Positions 44,456-54,788 of a DNA stretch of 64,000 bases are shown one piece after another (positions within the stretch are counted from its first letter, which is position 1; each line of letters opens with the position of its first letter). Origin of the DNA: Spirochaetota bacterium. Lineage in GTDB: Bacteria > Spirochaetota > UBA4802 > UBA5550. The notes below the pieces were generated by a model. The model was not told where the DNA came from. It was given only the letters and a program-made list of their open reading frames with translations, and did not search any database. A program made the translations under genes and the position numbers. Where the stretch lies: positions 62,001 through 126,000 of the forward strand of contig JALOTL010000006.1 in NCBI GenBank assembly GCA_025457915.1, in the 5' to 3' direction.

Positions 44456-45751
44456 ATGATAGACAGGTATTCACGGAAGGAAATTTCGCAAATATGGGAT
44501 CTTGAAAACAAGTTCAGGATATGGCTTGATATTGAAATAGCTGCGTGCGAGGCCCACTCGGAAAAGGGACTTATACCGGCGGAAGACCTTAAAATAATAA
44601 AGGAAAAATCCGGCTTCAGCGTCGACCGCATACTGGAGATTGAAAACCAGGTGCATCATGATGTTATTGCATTTCTCACGGCAGTCGGCGAAAAAGTCGG
44701 ACCTTCAAGCCGGTACATCCATTATGGTCTTACATCCAGCGATATCGGAGACACTGCCCTTTCCATACAGCTCATGCAATCCGGGGAAATACTGGTCAGG
44801 GAATTGGATAAGATGGTATCCGCATTGAAGACGCTCGCCCTCAAATATAAAAACACGCCGTGCATGGGGAGATCGCATGGGGTTCATGCCGAACCGACAA
44901 CCTTCGGAATTAAAATGGCCCTTTACTACGAGGAATTCAAGCGCAATAAGGATAGAATTAAAAAAGCCATTGAAAACGTATCCTATGGAAAACTATCCGG
45001 CGCAGTGGGTACGTTCAGCAATATTGACCCTGAAATCGAAATAATGGTCTGCAAAAAACTCGGTTTGAAGCCGGATCCGATTTCAACCCAGATAATACAA
45101 AGAGACCGGCATGCCGAATACATGGCTGCTCTGGCGATTACCGCCGGAAGCCTTGATCAATTGGCCACTGAAATCAGGCACCTGCAGAGGACCGAAGTCA
45201 GGGAGGTTGAAGAGCCCTTTCAAAAGGGACAGAAGGGTTCTTCCGCCATGCCCCATAAGAGAAACCCCATCCTTTGCGAAAGGGTTTCAGGGCTTTCAAG
45301 AGTGATCAAGGCGAACATGAATGTTGCACTGGATAATATGACTCTCTGGCACGAAAGGGATATATCACATTCATCCGCCGAAAGGGTCATTTTTCCGGAT
45401 TCAACGATAGCGCTTGATTATCTTATCAACAGGATGATTTTTATTCTGGAAAATCTACATGTCTACCCGGAAAACATGCTTGAGAACATCGATAAAACCG
45501 GGGGCCTTTTCTATTCCCAATCGCTTCTCCTGATGCTGATTGAAAAAGGTCTTAGCAGGGAAGATTCATATGCCCTTGTCCAGGACATGGCGATGAGGGT
45601 GTGGAAAAAAGAAGGGACCCTCAAAGAACTCTGTCTCAGGGATGGATCCGCATCAAAGCTTTTAAACAAGAATGAAATTGACGGAATATTCAATCTCGAG
45701 GGCTATCTGCGCAATGTTGATCACGTGTTCCGAAAAATAGGATTGATGTAA
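44456..45751 (+). CDS. purB: Adenylosuccinate lyase
   Basis: 431 residues, the compact bacterial/archaeal length. Fumarase/aspartase superfamily signature GSSAMPHKRNP (about residue 260) with the catalytic Ser, and the conserved TSSDIGDTA (about 94) and GRSHG (about 139). PurB splits SAICAR to AICAR and adenylosuccinate to AMP, releasing fumarate, in purine biosynthesis. The start is the first ATG of MIDRYSRKEISQIW. It precedes miaB by 7 bases. Confidence 0.95.
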   Translation: MIDRYSRKEISQIWDLENKFRIWLDIEIAACEAHSEKGLIPAEDLKIIKEKSGFSVDRILEIENQVHHDVIAFLTAVGEKVGPSSRYIHYGLTSSDIGDTALSIQLMQSGEILVRELDKMVSALKTLALKYKNTPCMGRSHGVHAEPTTFGIKMALYYEEFKRNKDRIKKAIENVSYGKLSGAVGTFSNIDPEIEIMVCKKLGLKPDPISTQIIQRDRHAEYMAALAITAGSLDQLATEIRHLQRTEVREVEEPFQKGQKGSSAMPHKRNPILCERVSGLSRVIKANMNVALDNMTLWHERDISHSSAERVIFPDSTIALDYLINRMIFILENLHVYPENMLENIDKTGGLFYSQSLLLMLIEKGLSREDSYALVQDMAMRVWKKEGTLKELCLRDGSASKLLNKNEIDGIFNLEGYLRNVDHVFRKIGLM

Positions 45752-45758
45752 ACCTACA

Positions 45759-47078
45759 ATGCCGATGAAATTCTTTATTCAAACTTTCGGCTGCCAGATG
45801 AACAAGAATGATTCTGAACTCATCGCCGCATCCCTTGCAGACCGGGGTTACGTTCCAGCCGATGATGTCACATCAGCGGATATAGCCGTTTTCAATACCT
45901 GTTCGGTAAGAAAGCACGCCGAATCAAGGGCGCTGGCGGTAATACAAAACCATGCCGCTGAAATAAAAAAGAAGGGCGGGATCGTAATAATCTCGGGATG
46001 CATGGCCCAGCGCCTTGGAGCGTCCCTTATCGGCGAACGGCTCGCAGACATCATCACCGGTCCATATCAATCGCCTGAAATGGGAGAAATAGTATCCCGA
46101 TACATCAACGACTGCGGAGGCGATACTTTTTTGTCCCTGGACATTGAAGATTTCAGCGGAAGGATCAACAACGCCGATTCATACTTCAGCCAGCATCGCT
46201 GGCACAGCTGGGTCACGATAACTCACGGATGCGAAAACAACTGCGCCTACTGCATTGTCCCTTCTGTAAGGGGAAAATTAATATCCATGCCTTCATCCGA
46301 AATCATAGGTCATATCAGGCTACTGGCCGAAAAGGGAACCACGGAAATCACGCTCCTCGGCCAGAACGTGAACCAGTACGGACAGGATTCCGGCGACATT
46401 AAATTCTCAAGGCTGCTCGAACTCGCATCCGGGATCAGCGGCATCCAAAAGATAAATTTTCTCACGTCCCACCCTATGGATTTCGGCGAAGATATAATTA
46501 AAACGATAGCAGACCGCTGCAATATATCACGTTCAATTCATCTGCCTCTCCAAAGCGGTTCGGACCGAGTCCTTCGTTCGATGAACAGAAAATACGACAT
46601 GCTTCGGTACCATCAAATAGTGGATTCAATCAGGAAGCATCTCCCGGATCACTCAATCTCAACCGACCTGATCGTGGGATTCCCCGCTGAAGACGCCGAT
46701 GACTTCAATAAAACCCTCCAGGCCGTCAGGGATATAAAATTCGATGAATCATTCACCTATGCCTATTCCCCAAGGGAAGGCACCCCTGCTTTTTATAAAA
46801 AGGAGACCATTCCCCGTATTGAAAAAATGGACAGGCTCAATGAACTGATAAAACTGCAGCGGTCCATATCCCTCGGGAAGCTCAAGGAAAGGGTGGACAT
46901 GGTGGAGGAAGCCATAATTGAAAGAATCAGTAAAAAATCCGGGAAAAGCGTTATGGGGAAAACTTTTCTCAACCATCCCGTCGTAATAGATGGATCCGAG
47001 GATGACATCGGTAAAAAATTAAAAATAAAAATAAACGGTATAAGCGGATCCACTTTGAAGGGAGTAAGAATTGCATAA
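45759..47078 (+). CDS. miaB: MiaB, tRNA methylthiotransferase
   Basis: 439 residues. The N-terminal MTTase domain has cluster-binding Cys12 (TFGCQMN), the Cys in NTCSVR and GCMAQ. The radical-SAM motif is CENNCAYC (C-x3-C-x2-C) followed by PSVRG. A C-terminal TRAM domain ends the protein. MiaB inserts a methylthio group at C2 of N6-isopentenyladenosine-37 in tRNAs, stabilising codon reading. It is seven bases after purB, and its stop overlaps the next gene by eight bases. Confidence 0.94.
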   Translation: MPMKFFIQTFGCQMNKNDSELIAASLADRGYVPADDVTSADIAVFNTCSVRKHAESRALAVIQNHAAEIKKKGGIVIISGCMAQRLGASLIGERLADIITGPYQSPEMGEIVSRYINDCGGDTFLSLDIEDFSGRINNADSYFSQHRWHSWVTITHGCENNCAYCIVPSVRGKLISMPSSEIIGHIRLLAEKGTTEITLLGQNVNQYGQDSGDIKFSRLLELASGISGIQKINFLTSHPMDFGEDIIKTIADRCNISRSIHLPLQSGSDRVLRSMNRKYDMLRYHQIVDSIRKHLPDHSISTDLIVGFPAEDADDFNKTLQAVRDIKFDESFTYAYSPREGTPAFYKKETIPRIEKMDRLNELIKLQRSISLGKLKERVDMVEEAIIERISKKSGKSVMGKTFLNHPVVIDGSEDDIGKKLKIKINGISGSTLKGVRIA

Positions 47079-48177
47079 TATTTTCACATCAGCCCTATTT
47101 GTTTTCGCTTTACTCCTGCCGGCATTTTCCCAGGGGGAAGAGGATGATTACAGGAAAATAAAAAAATTATCCGCTGTAAATGATTCCGGATCGCTCAGCG
47201 ATCTTGCGGATTCCTTCATTAAAAAATATCCTGAAAGCCATCATTTGAATGATGTTTTAATTATTTCTGCCGATCGGGAAAGAGACATAAACAAAGCGAT
47301 TGAAAAGTATAAAATCCACCTGAAAAACGGCAAACTGGCGCGTGATGCCAGAAAAAAAATCTGTGAAATTTATTTTCTCCAGTCTTCATGGCATAATCTG
47401 GAAAAGGAATCCGGTGACATGATCAGGTCTGAAAAAAATCAAAACACGGAGAAGGCCATGCTTTTCAAAACGGCCTCTTTAATAAACCTGGAAAAATATA
47501 ATGAAGCGAAAAAATCATTCGGGGAACTGCTTGACGCCACTCACGAACAGAAACCGATTTCGATCGCCCTCCTCTACATGGCAATGATCAATAAAAAAAC
47601 ATCAGGATTTTCAAGCAGCTATTCTAATAATCTCAGGGACCTTGCTTCCGGATTTTCAAATACGGATTCCTATCCATCGGCAGTTTATCTTCTGGGTGAA
47701 TATTATGAAAACAAAAATAAAACCGATGAGGCTTATTCCGCCTACAGGGATCTCGTAGAGAAATATCCGAAATCGCCCGAAGCCGGCATGGCCCAGAAGA
47801 GGTTGCTTCTCCTTGAAAAGCAGAACCCGAAAACCGTCTTTTACATTCCGAATAAAAAAATCATAAATGATTCTGAATCATTGGACATCAGGCCGGAGCT
47901 CGAATTAACCGACGATAGCGGCCCACATTACTACTCTATTATGATCGGACCATTTTCGTCAAAAAAAAAATGCGATGAAATGAAAAGGCTCCTGTCTGAT
48001 TTCGGTCCCTCCAAATCAATAAAGCTCGGGACCGGATTCAGGCTTATCGTGGGCAGAATCACCGGGGCTGACGATGCTCTTACGGCGAAAATCAGGCTGG
48101 CCGAAGAGTTCGGAATCAATGGAAGGATCGTAAGGATATCCGGCGATCAGAATAAGAAATACATCTATGGTGAATAG
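47071..48177 (+). CDS. Exported TPR/SPOR-domain protein
   Basis: 368 residues beginning at TTG 47071, overlapping the end of miaB. A signal peptide (about 1-22), a long TPR-like middle (about 30-255), and a SPOR-like C-terminal domain (about 285-365; HYYSIMIGPFSSKKKC and RLIVGRITG). SPOR domains bind denuded peptidoglycan glycan strands at division sites, so a role near the septum or in envelope upkeep is plausible. The overlap with miaB and the close mutS gene suggest a shared transcript. Exact function unknown. Confidence 0.8.
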   Translation: MHNIFTSALFVFALLLPAFSQGEEDDYRKIKKLSAVNDSGSLSDLADSFIKKYPESHHLNDVLIISADRERDINKAIEKYKIHLKNGKLARDARKKICEIYFLQSSWHNLEKESGDMIRSEKNQNTEKAMLFKTASLINLEKYNEAKKSFGELLDATHEQKPISIALLYMAMINKKTSGFSSSYSNNLRDLASGFSNTDSYPSAVYLLGEYYENKNKTDEAYSAYRDLVEKYPKSPEAGMAQKRLLLLEKQNPKTVFYIPNKKIINDSESLDIRPELELTDDSGPHYYSIMIGPFSSKKKCDEMKRLLSDFGPSKSIKLGTGFRLIVGRITGADDALTAKIRLAEEFGINGRIVRISGDQNKKYIYGE

Positions 48178-48178
48178 A

Positions 48179-50752
48179 ATGGATCCCCTACTGACGCCTA
48201 TGATGAAGCAATACATTGATATCAAAAAAAAGCACGGTGAAGAAATTCTTTTTTTCAGGCTGGGCGACTTTTACGAGATGTTTTTTGATGATGCCATTAT
48301 TGCGTCCAAAATACTCGACATCGCCCTGACATCACGGCAGAACGACGTCCCGATGTGCGGCATCCCTTATCACGCCGCTGAGAGCTATATATCCAGACTG
48401 ATCAGGGCCGGGAAAAAAGTGGCCATTTGCGAACAGATGGAGCCGGTTCCCTCGGCCGGTGGCATCGTCAGGCGGGAAGTTGTCCGCGTCATTACACCTG
48501 GAACGCTTGTAGAATCAAATCTCCTGCAGACCGATGATAATAATTTTCTCGGTTCAGTGATACTCGACAAAAACGCTATAGGTCTCTCTTTCGTTGACGT
48601 TTCAACGGGTGACTTTTTCGTTTCTTCAATTGATAAATCGATGGATCTCTTCAGGGGCGAGATTGCAAGGTTCAGCCCCAGGGAGATAGTAATGCTTGAA
48701 ACCGAGAATCCTGACGATTCTTCTTACATGGATTTCCTTAGAAACCGCGACATACCCGTTTACAGGATCAACAGGTGGCTTTATGATACCGACTACATGA
48801 AGGCCATGATTTGCGAGGCATTCGGGACCGCGGGGATAGCCGGATTCGGATTGAATTCGGAAATGGATATAAAGAGCGCCGGAGCCATCCTTCAGTACAT
48901 CAGGGAAACGCACAGAAAAGCCTTCGTGCACCTCAAGTCCCCTCAAAAAATTTTATCATCGGACAGAATGATTCTTGATGACGCGACGATAAGCAACCTT
49001 GAGCTTGTTTCAAATCTTTTCGACAGGGGGAAAAATCATACACTCTTTTCATTCCTGAACAGCGCCAGGACCCCGATGGGCAGGCGGATGCTCGAAAGAA
49101 ACATCCTCCAGCCGCTCACCGACGAATCCAAGATAGAAAAACGCCTTGATTTCATACAGTACCTGCGTGAATACCAGGATCTCCTTGCTCAAATCGGGAC
49201 ATTCATGAAAGAGATATATGACATCGAGAGGATTATTTCAAGGCTCGTGGTTGGAAAATTTATACCAAAGAATTTCCTTGCGATATCAACGTCCATCCGG
49301 TCGGCACGCGGCATCGGGGATCTGCTGCAAAAACAGCCGGATGAAAGGATTAATGAGATATCCTTCAGGATTCCCGATTTAAGCGAACTTGAACAGATTA
49401 TCATACGCACAATCGACGACAATCCGGCCAATTCGCCGGAACAGGGAAGGATCATAAGGAAAGGATTCAACCCCGATCTTGACAGGATTTATGAATTAAA
49501 GACAAACGCAAAAGACTGGATCCTCAGCTACGAGGAAAATGAAAAAAAGCGACTGGCGCTTTCAACGCTTAAAGTCCGATACAACCGCATACTCGGATAC
49601 TATATCGAAATCAGCAAGCTACAGGCATCGAACGTGCCGGATGAATATCTCAGAAAACAGACCCTCGTGGGATCAGAGAGGTACACGACAGAAAAACTGC
49701 AGGAATTTGAATCCGACATTCTCAACGCATCTGAAAAAATAGTAAAGATTGAGGAGGAAGAAATCAGCCGGCTCAAGCAGTTCATCATTGAAAACCAGAA
49801 AAAGCTGCAGGAGATGGCCGAGGCTATAGGTGAAATAGACTTTCTTTCGTCTCTCGCTTCAGCCGCTATCGAAAACAGTATGGCAAGGCCGTCTTTCAAT
49901 GGAGAAGGCAGGATCCATATCAATGACGGCAGACACCCGGTAGTTGAAAAGTATTTCACAAGAGAGGTCTTCATTCCGAATGACGTGCTTCTGGACGGAA
50001 GGGAAAATATAATTAAAATCATTACCGGGCCCAACATGTCTGGCAAATCAACATACATAAGGATGGCCGCGATAATTCAATTGATGGCGCAGATTGGATC
50101 ATTCGTCCCCGCATCCGCGGCCGATCTATGCATAGTCGACAGGATATTCACAAGGATAGGCGCCTCGGATAACATATCCAGGGGAGAATCCACCTTTCTC
50201 GTGGAAATGAACGAAACCGCCAACATTCTGAACAATGCCACCGATAAGAGCCTGATTATCATGGATGAAGTCGGCAGGGGAACCAGCACCTACGACGGAC
50301 TTTCAATCGCATGGGCGGTTGTTGAATTCATCCTCAGATATCTTAAATCCAAAACCCTTTTTGCAACACATTATCATGAATTGACGCAGCTTGGCATCAA
50401 GGAAGGAATCGCAAATTACAATGTCTCCGTAAAGGAACATCTTACCGGAGTGGATTTTCTACACAAGGTCGTTCCCGGCGCCGCGGACAAATCCTATGGC
50501 ATACACGTGGCAAAACTTGCCGGCATACCGAAGCAGATAATCGGAAGGTCGGAAAAAATCCTTGAAAAACTCGAAAAGGGAAAAAAGACCATCAGGTCAA
50601 ACGAAGAAGAAGCATCAAGTGCCGAACAGCTTGAAATTTTTAATGCATCCAACCACCTTGTGATTCAGGCCATAAAAAATATAAATCCGGACACCCTGAC
50701 ACCGATAGACGCCTTGAATGAATTGAACAGGTTAAAAAAATTAATTGAATGA
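48179..50752 (+). CDS. mutS: MutS, DNA mismatch repair protein
   Basis: About 857 residues from ATG 48179, where GGTGA sits upstream (an in-frame ATG at 48167 is possible). Domain I has the mismatch-binding FFRLGDFYEMF (Phe-x-Glu). The connector, lever and clamp domains follow. The ATPase has Walker A GPNMSGKST (about residue 616), Walker B with DEVGRGTSTYDG, and the FATHYHEL motif. MutS detects mispairs and small loops and licenses MutL. The length is normal. The C-terminus is short of the beta-clamp-like extension seen in some species. Confidence 0.95.
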   Translation: MDPLLTPMMKQYIDIKKKHGEEILFFRLGDFYEMFFDDAIIASKILDIALTSRQNDVPMCGIPYHAAESYISRLIRAGKKVAICEQMEPVPSAGGIVRREVVRVITPGTLVESNLLQTDDNNFLGSVILDKNAIGLSFVDVSTGDFFVSSIDKSMDLFRGEIARFSPREIVMLETENPDDSSYMDFLRNRDIPVYRINRWLYDTDYMKAMICEAFGTAGIAGFGLNSEMDIKSAGAILQYIRETHRKAFVHLKSPQKILSSDRMILDDATISNLELVSNLFDRGKNHTLFSFLNSARTPMGRRMLERNILQPLTDESKIEKRLDFIQYLREYQDLLAQIGTFMKEIYDIERIISRLVVGKFIPKNFLAISTSIRSARGIGDLLQKQPDERINEISFRIPDLSELEQIIIRTIDDNPANSPEQGRIIRKGFNPDLDRIYELKTNAKDWILSYEENEKKRLALSTLKVRYNRILGYYIEISKLQASNVPDEYLRKQTLVGSERYTTEKLQEFESDILNASEKIVKIEEEEISRLKQFIIENQKKLQEMAEAIGEIDFLSSLASAAIENSMARPSFNGEGRIHINDGRHPVVEKYFTREVFIPNDVLLDGRENIIKIITGPNMSGKSTYIRMAAIIQLMAQIGSFVPASAADLCIVDRIFTRIGASDNISRGESTFLVEMNETANILNNATDKSLIIMDEVGRGTSTYDGLSIAWAVVEFILRYLKSKTLFATHYHELTQLGIKEGIANYNVSVKEHLTGVDFLHKVVPGAADKSYGIHVAKLAGIPKQIIGRSEKILEKLEKGKKTIRSNEEEASSAEQLEIFNASNHLVIQAIKNINPDTLTPIDALNELNRLKKLIE

Positions 50753-50983
50753 TTGATTCCAAATGATGAATTGTAATTGACTAAATTTCTTTATCAATTA
50801 AAATTACTTAACATATGATCAGGCAGTGAAATCAACCTTTTCCCGAAAAATGAATTAAAATCATGTATCCGGCATATTATGTACTAATCCGGTTCCATAG
50901 TGACTAAATATTATATTTTTTATGCCGATTCTTATAATAGCCGAGATAATAAATATTCGTGTTAGGAATTCACAAGAGGAATA

Positions 50984-52210
50984 ATGGCCGATATCCAGTT
51001 TAAAGTTGAAAATTACCTGGCGAACTCCTTTATTATGATCGAAGGAAAAAAGAACGCCAATAATTTCTATATTATTCTAAAGGGCAAAGTCAAGGTAGCA
51101 AAGGAAAACCCGGTTGTCGCAGAAGAACCCTACACGATATTAGGTCCCGGCGATTTTTTCGGCGTCGTTTCATGCATGAGCGGACACGCCAGAATTGAAA
51201 CAGCAATCGCCCTTGAAAACGTATCATTGATATCCGTTGAAAAAGACATGTTCGGACTCCTGATACAGAAAAATCCGACTGTTGCGATGAAGATAATAAG
51301 ATTCTTCAGCAGAAAGTTGAGGGATTTTGACCAGGCCATTACCAATCTAACATTTAAAAACAGCATACAGGAAGATCCAACGCACCTTTTCAATATTGGT
51401 GAATACTATGTCAAAAAAAAGGCATATAACCATGCGTCATATGCCTTTCAGAAATACCTGCAATACTGCCCTGACGGTGAAAACAGGGATAAATCCCTTG
51501 AACGGCTGAAAATGCTGAAATCACCGTTTAAAACCCCGGAAAATCCCCAGGCTGATTCCATGAACAGGATATACAAAGATAATACGATGATATTCTCGGA
51601 GTATGAACCAGGGTATGAGCTGTTCATCATTCAATCAGGCAAAGTCAAAATAACAAAAATTGTCAACGATGAAGTCCTTCTGGCGGTGCTTAAACCCGGG
51701 GACATCTTCGGGGAAATGGCCATCCTCGACAACAAGCCAAGAAGCGCCTCCGCAATTACATTCGGAGAAGTCAGCGTACTTGCAATCAACAAGTCGAACT
51801 TTGAATCCATGGTTCAGGCCCAACCCCAACTCGCGACAAAACTGATACAGCTTCTCAGCGAAAGAATATGGACGGCTTACAGGCAGCTTGAAAATCTCAT
51901 GATAAGAGACATCCAGGGAAGGATCTATGACACGCTGCTCATACAGGTGGAAAAACAAAAAATTAAAATTTTATCGAAGCAATTGCATAATTTTGAATTC
52001 GGCACCAGAGAATTAATCAACATGGTCGGATTGCCGCCGGAAAAAGGCGATATGATGATGGTCCAGCTCCTTGAGGACAAGCATATAATGCTTGAAAATG
52101 GGAAAATAATATGTACTGATCTGCAGGAACTTGAAAAATCGGTCCAGTTCTTCAAGAAAAAGGCAGCGATGGAAAGGAAGCGTGAAGCCAGCAAGAATAA
52201 AATTATTTAA
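50984..52210 (+). CDS. Protein with two cyclic-nucleotide-binding domains
   Basis: 408 residues. Two cNMP-binding domains (about 5-130 and 195-310; PGDFFG and PGDIFGEMA phosphate-binding-cassette-like segments), a short TPR-like hairpin between them (about 130-180) and a C-terminal winged-helix-like region (FGTRELINMVGLPPEKGDMM). The order resembles a Crp/Fnr regulator with a duplicated sensor. The cassette Arg that contacts the cyclic phosphate in CRP is replaced in the first copy (SGHARIE), while the second copy has RSASA as usual. AGAGGAAT precedes the start. Ligand and DNA target unknown. Confidence 0.78.
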   Translation: MADIQFKVENYLANSFIMIEGKKNANNFYIILKGKVKVAKENPVVAEEPYTILGPGDFFGVVSCMSGHARIETAIALENVSLISVEKDMFGLLIQKNPTVAMKIIRFFSRKLRDFDQAITNLTFKNSIQEDPTHLFNIGEYYVKKKAYNHASYAFQKYLQYCPDGENRDKSLERLKMLKSPFKTPENPQADSMNRIYKDNTMIFSEYEPGYELFIIQSGKVKITKIVNDEVLLAVLKPGDIFGEMAILDNKPRSASAITFGEVSVLAINKSNFESMVQAQPQLATKLIQLLSERIWTAYRQLENLMIRDIQGRIYDTLLIQVEKQKIKILSKQLHNFEFGTRELINMVGLPPEKGDMMMVQLLEDKHIMLENGKIICTDLQELEKSVQFFKKKAAMERKREASKNKII

Positions 52211-54254
52211 AATAATCCTGACCATAATATTATCTGCAATCGTACTTTTTACGCTCCTGACGGGAGCGTACGTTTATTATTTCCCCAGGGAAAAAATCAC
52301 CCAGATACTGATAGCAAATTTAAAAAAAACCCTCAACAGAAAGATAAGTTTCGGCAAGATAAACATGAGTTTCAGCGGGCTGGTAGTAAGGGATTTCAAG
52401 CTTTATGACGGTTTGGATGATGAATCACCTCTTCTTGCAAAGGCTGACGAATTCGTAATGCGGTTTTCCATCATCCCGTTGATAACTAATAAAAAGCTTG
52501 ATCTTAAATACGCGGGATTCAGAAACTGCGAGCTGAATCTCGTTTTTGACTCCGATGGCGTATCCAATATAGAAAAGCTGATCGAGCAGATCCAGAAGGA
52601 TCCAGAATCAAATTTTTCAACCTCGGTTTCAAGTGTAAGGCTTGATAAGGTAAAATTTAATCTGAAGAACCCGCCGGCATATTTAAAGCCGTTAACAGGC
52701 AATTATATAATCACAACCAACATTTATTTTAAAGAAAAAACGCTTGAACTGGATGATTGCAATCTAAAACTCCCAGAAGAAAGGGGTTCACTGACGGCTA
52801 ATTTGATCTTATCCAGAAGCGGTGATTTTTCCATAACCGGAAGAGCCGATCTCGAGAGGATTTCATTGAACTGGGTATACCAGTGGGGTAATCCGAATCT
52901 TCCTTATAACATGGTTACAGGGAAAGTAACCGATATAAAAATAACTGAAAAATCCATCGAGGGTTCTGTAAAGGCGTCATCAACCCTGAAAAACTCATCA
53001 GATATAGTCATCGTGGACGGAAGCTGCCGTGTTGATTTAAAAAATAAAACGGTCCATATTTTTGACGTCGGCGGAAAGATATCGTCATCAAAATTTATCC
53101 TGAACCAGCTGATTTTCACCTTTTCCGGCAACCTGTTGAATTTCAAGGCATCGAACATCGATGCAAACATTTCCCACATAAGGCCCGTCATTCCTGATAT
53201 ACTCCCGGTTAAATTATACGGGTTTGTAAAAGGCGGCCTGACATACGACAGGGGAATCATGAACGGGTCCATAACATTCAGCGATGCCGGTTATGATCAG
53301 AAAAGCAGACTGGTAAGCGATATCAATACCACTGTAAACATAAGCGGTAATACATTCAAGAACGCCAACGTGCCGATGAAAATTCTTGGAAATAATTGCC
53401 AGGTATCATTTGCATCAACAGAAGCGTCTTTAAAAAAAATATACCTCAACATATCTTCAGAAAAGTTTGAAATCAAAAGCGGATTGTTCAAGGACGACGG
53501 AACAAATTACCGGTTCGCTCCGCCGGTGGCAGTATCCGGCAGGCTTGATATAAAGGAATTGATAAAAGAAAACTACAGGATATCAAATATGCATGCTGAT
53601 TACAGTATCACAGGCAGCAATATAATCTTTAATGCAATTTCCTGCAGGCTTTTCGGAGGCGGGATATCAGGCAACGGAACTGTATCATTTGAAAAACCGG
53701 GCGCCCCAAAAACCTCAATCCAGATTAAGTTTGAAGGATTGAAGGTACAGGAGCTTCTTTCATCCGACAAGGAATTCGATAAAAGATTTTTCGGAACTGC
53801 AAGCGGATTTGCAAAGCTCGATTTTATTGCCAGTGAAAATTTTATCGGTACTCTATCCGGAAAAACTGAAATCAACATCGACAACGGGAAGCTCGTAAAT
53901 ACTGGGGTGCAGAAATCACTGGGAATCTGGCTTGCCGATCTCAAATACAAGCTGAACGATCTTGAATTCAACAAAATTTACGGGAACATGGACATAAGGG
54001 GAAACAATATCATCATTAATTCATTCATTTTCAACTCGCCAAACATACGCCTCAATGTCAAAGGAGTAATAGATAAAAAGCTTGTTGCAACACCTTTGAA
54101 TTTTTCACTTGAATTCAACAATATTTTCCTGCAGGACATTCCGACACCTGCTGTCAAGCTGGGTCTTAACAAGTATCTGAAAGGCAGCTGGTACATCATT
54201 CCATTCGTGATAAACGGGGATCTTACGAACGCCAAAAGCATGAAAAAAATGTGA
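52182..54254 (+). CDS. AsmA-like envelope protein
   Basis: About 690 residues from GTG 52182, favoured because AAAGGAAG sits at the right distance (the frame opens earlier, inside the previous gene). A single N-terminal membrane span (about 8-32) is followed by a large beta-rich extracytoplasmic part with the AsmA-type opening (KKTLNRKISFGKINMSFSGLVVRDFKLYD) and a C-terminal region (LNKYLKGSWYIIPFVINGDL). AsmA-like proteins are inner-membrane-anchored bridges implicated in phospholipid transport to the outer membrane. It overlaps the end of the cNMP-binding gene. Convergent with leuD. Confidence 0.82.
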   Translation: MKPARIKLFKIILTIILSAIVLFTLLTGAYVYYFPREKITQILIANLKKTLNRKISFGKINMSFSGLVVRDFKLYDGLDDESPLLAKADEFVMRFSIIPLITNKKLDLKYAGFRNCELNLVFDSDGVSNIEKLIEQIQKDPESNFSTSVSSVRLDKVKFNLKNPPAYLKPLTGNYIITTNIYFKEKTLELDDCNLKLPEERGSLTANLILSRSGDFSITGRADLERISLNWVYQWGNPNLPYNMVTGKVTDIKITEKSIEGSVKASSTLKNSSDIVIVDGSCRVDLKNKTVHIFDVGGKISSSKFILNQLIFTFSGNLLNFKASNIDANISHIRPVIPDILPVKLYGFVKGGLTYDRGIMNGSITFSDAGYDQKSRLVSDINTTVNISGNTFKNANVPMKILGNNCQVSFASTEASLKKIYLNISSEKFEIKSGLFKDDGTNYRFAPPVAVSGRLDIKELIKENYRISNMHADYSITGSNIIFNAISCRLFGGGISGNGTVSFEKPGAPKTSIQIKFEGLKVQELLSSDKEFDKRFFGTASGFAKLDFIASENFIGTLSGKTEINIDNGKLVNTGVQKSLGIWLADLKYKLNDLEFNKIYGNMDIRGNNIIINSFIFNSPNIRLNVKGVIDKKLVATPLNFSLEFNNIFLQDIPTPAVKLGLNKYLKGSWYIIPFVINGDLTNAKSMKKM

Positions 54255-54779
54255 TCAATATTTCGAATCGGCGTACTCAACCCATCCGCCCGAATTGATA
54301 AGCGCCTTGTCGAAATCCGCAATTTCGAAAAAAATCCTCTCCTCCTCGTTACCCGTCTTGACTATGAACTGACAGTTATCCATGTCCGTCGTTATATCAA
54401 CGTCACGCCCAGAACAAATTTCAAAAAGCCTGTCTATCGTTTCCTTCTGGAGCTCTACGGCAAGCATTCCGCAGTTATACATGTTCTGCCTGAAAATCCT
54501 GGCAAAGCTTTCCGCAATTACGAGATTTATGCCGTTCACTTCCAGGGCCCACGGCGCGTGTTCTCTCGAGGAACCACAACCGAAATTGGCCCTGGTTATA
54601 ATTACGCTTTTCCCAGGTATATTCCTTGCGGGGGAAAACCCATCGATATGAAGATCCTCGAGGAGATAGGGCTTGAGCGCCTCTTTCGTTATTTCGGTGA
54701 GATACTTTGCGGGAATTATCTCGTCCGTATTTATATCGGACCTGTCGAGGAAGAGAACGTTACCTTTAAATTCTTTCAT
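54255..54779 (-). CDS. leuD: 3-isopropylmalate dehydratase small subunit (archaeal type)
   Basis: 174 residues, the swivelling small subunit of an aconitase-superfamily hydro-lyase. Conserved segments: NTDEIIPAKYL, NFGCGSSREHAPWAL and the AESFARIF region. With LeuC it isomerises 2-isopropylmalate to 3-isopropylmalate in leucine synthesis; the closely related homoaconitase small subunit cannot be excluded. The gene is 9 bases downstream of leuC. No leuA or leuB lies in the window, so the remaining pathway is elsewhere. Confidence 0.88.
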   Translation of the reverse strand: MKEFKGNVLFLDRSDINTDEIIPAKYLTEITKEALKPYLLEDLHIDGFSPARNIPGKSVIITRANFGCGSSREHAPWALEVNGINLVIAESFARIFRQNMYNCGMLAVELQKETIDRLFEICSGRDVDITTDMDNCQFIVKTGNEEERIFFEIADFDKALINSGGWVEYADSKY

Positions 54780-54788
54780 GTTATTCTC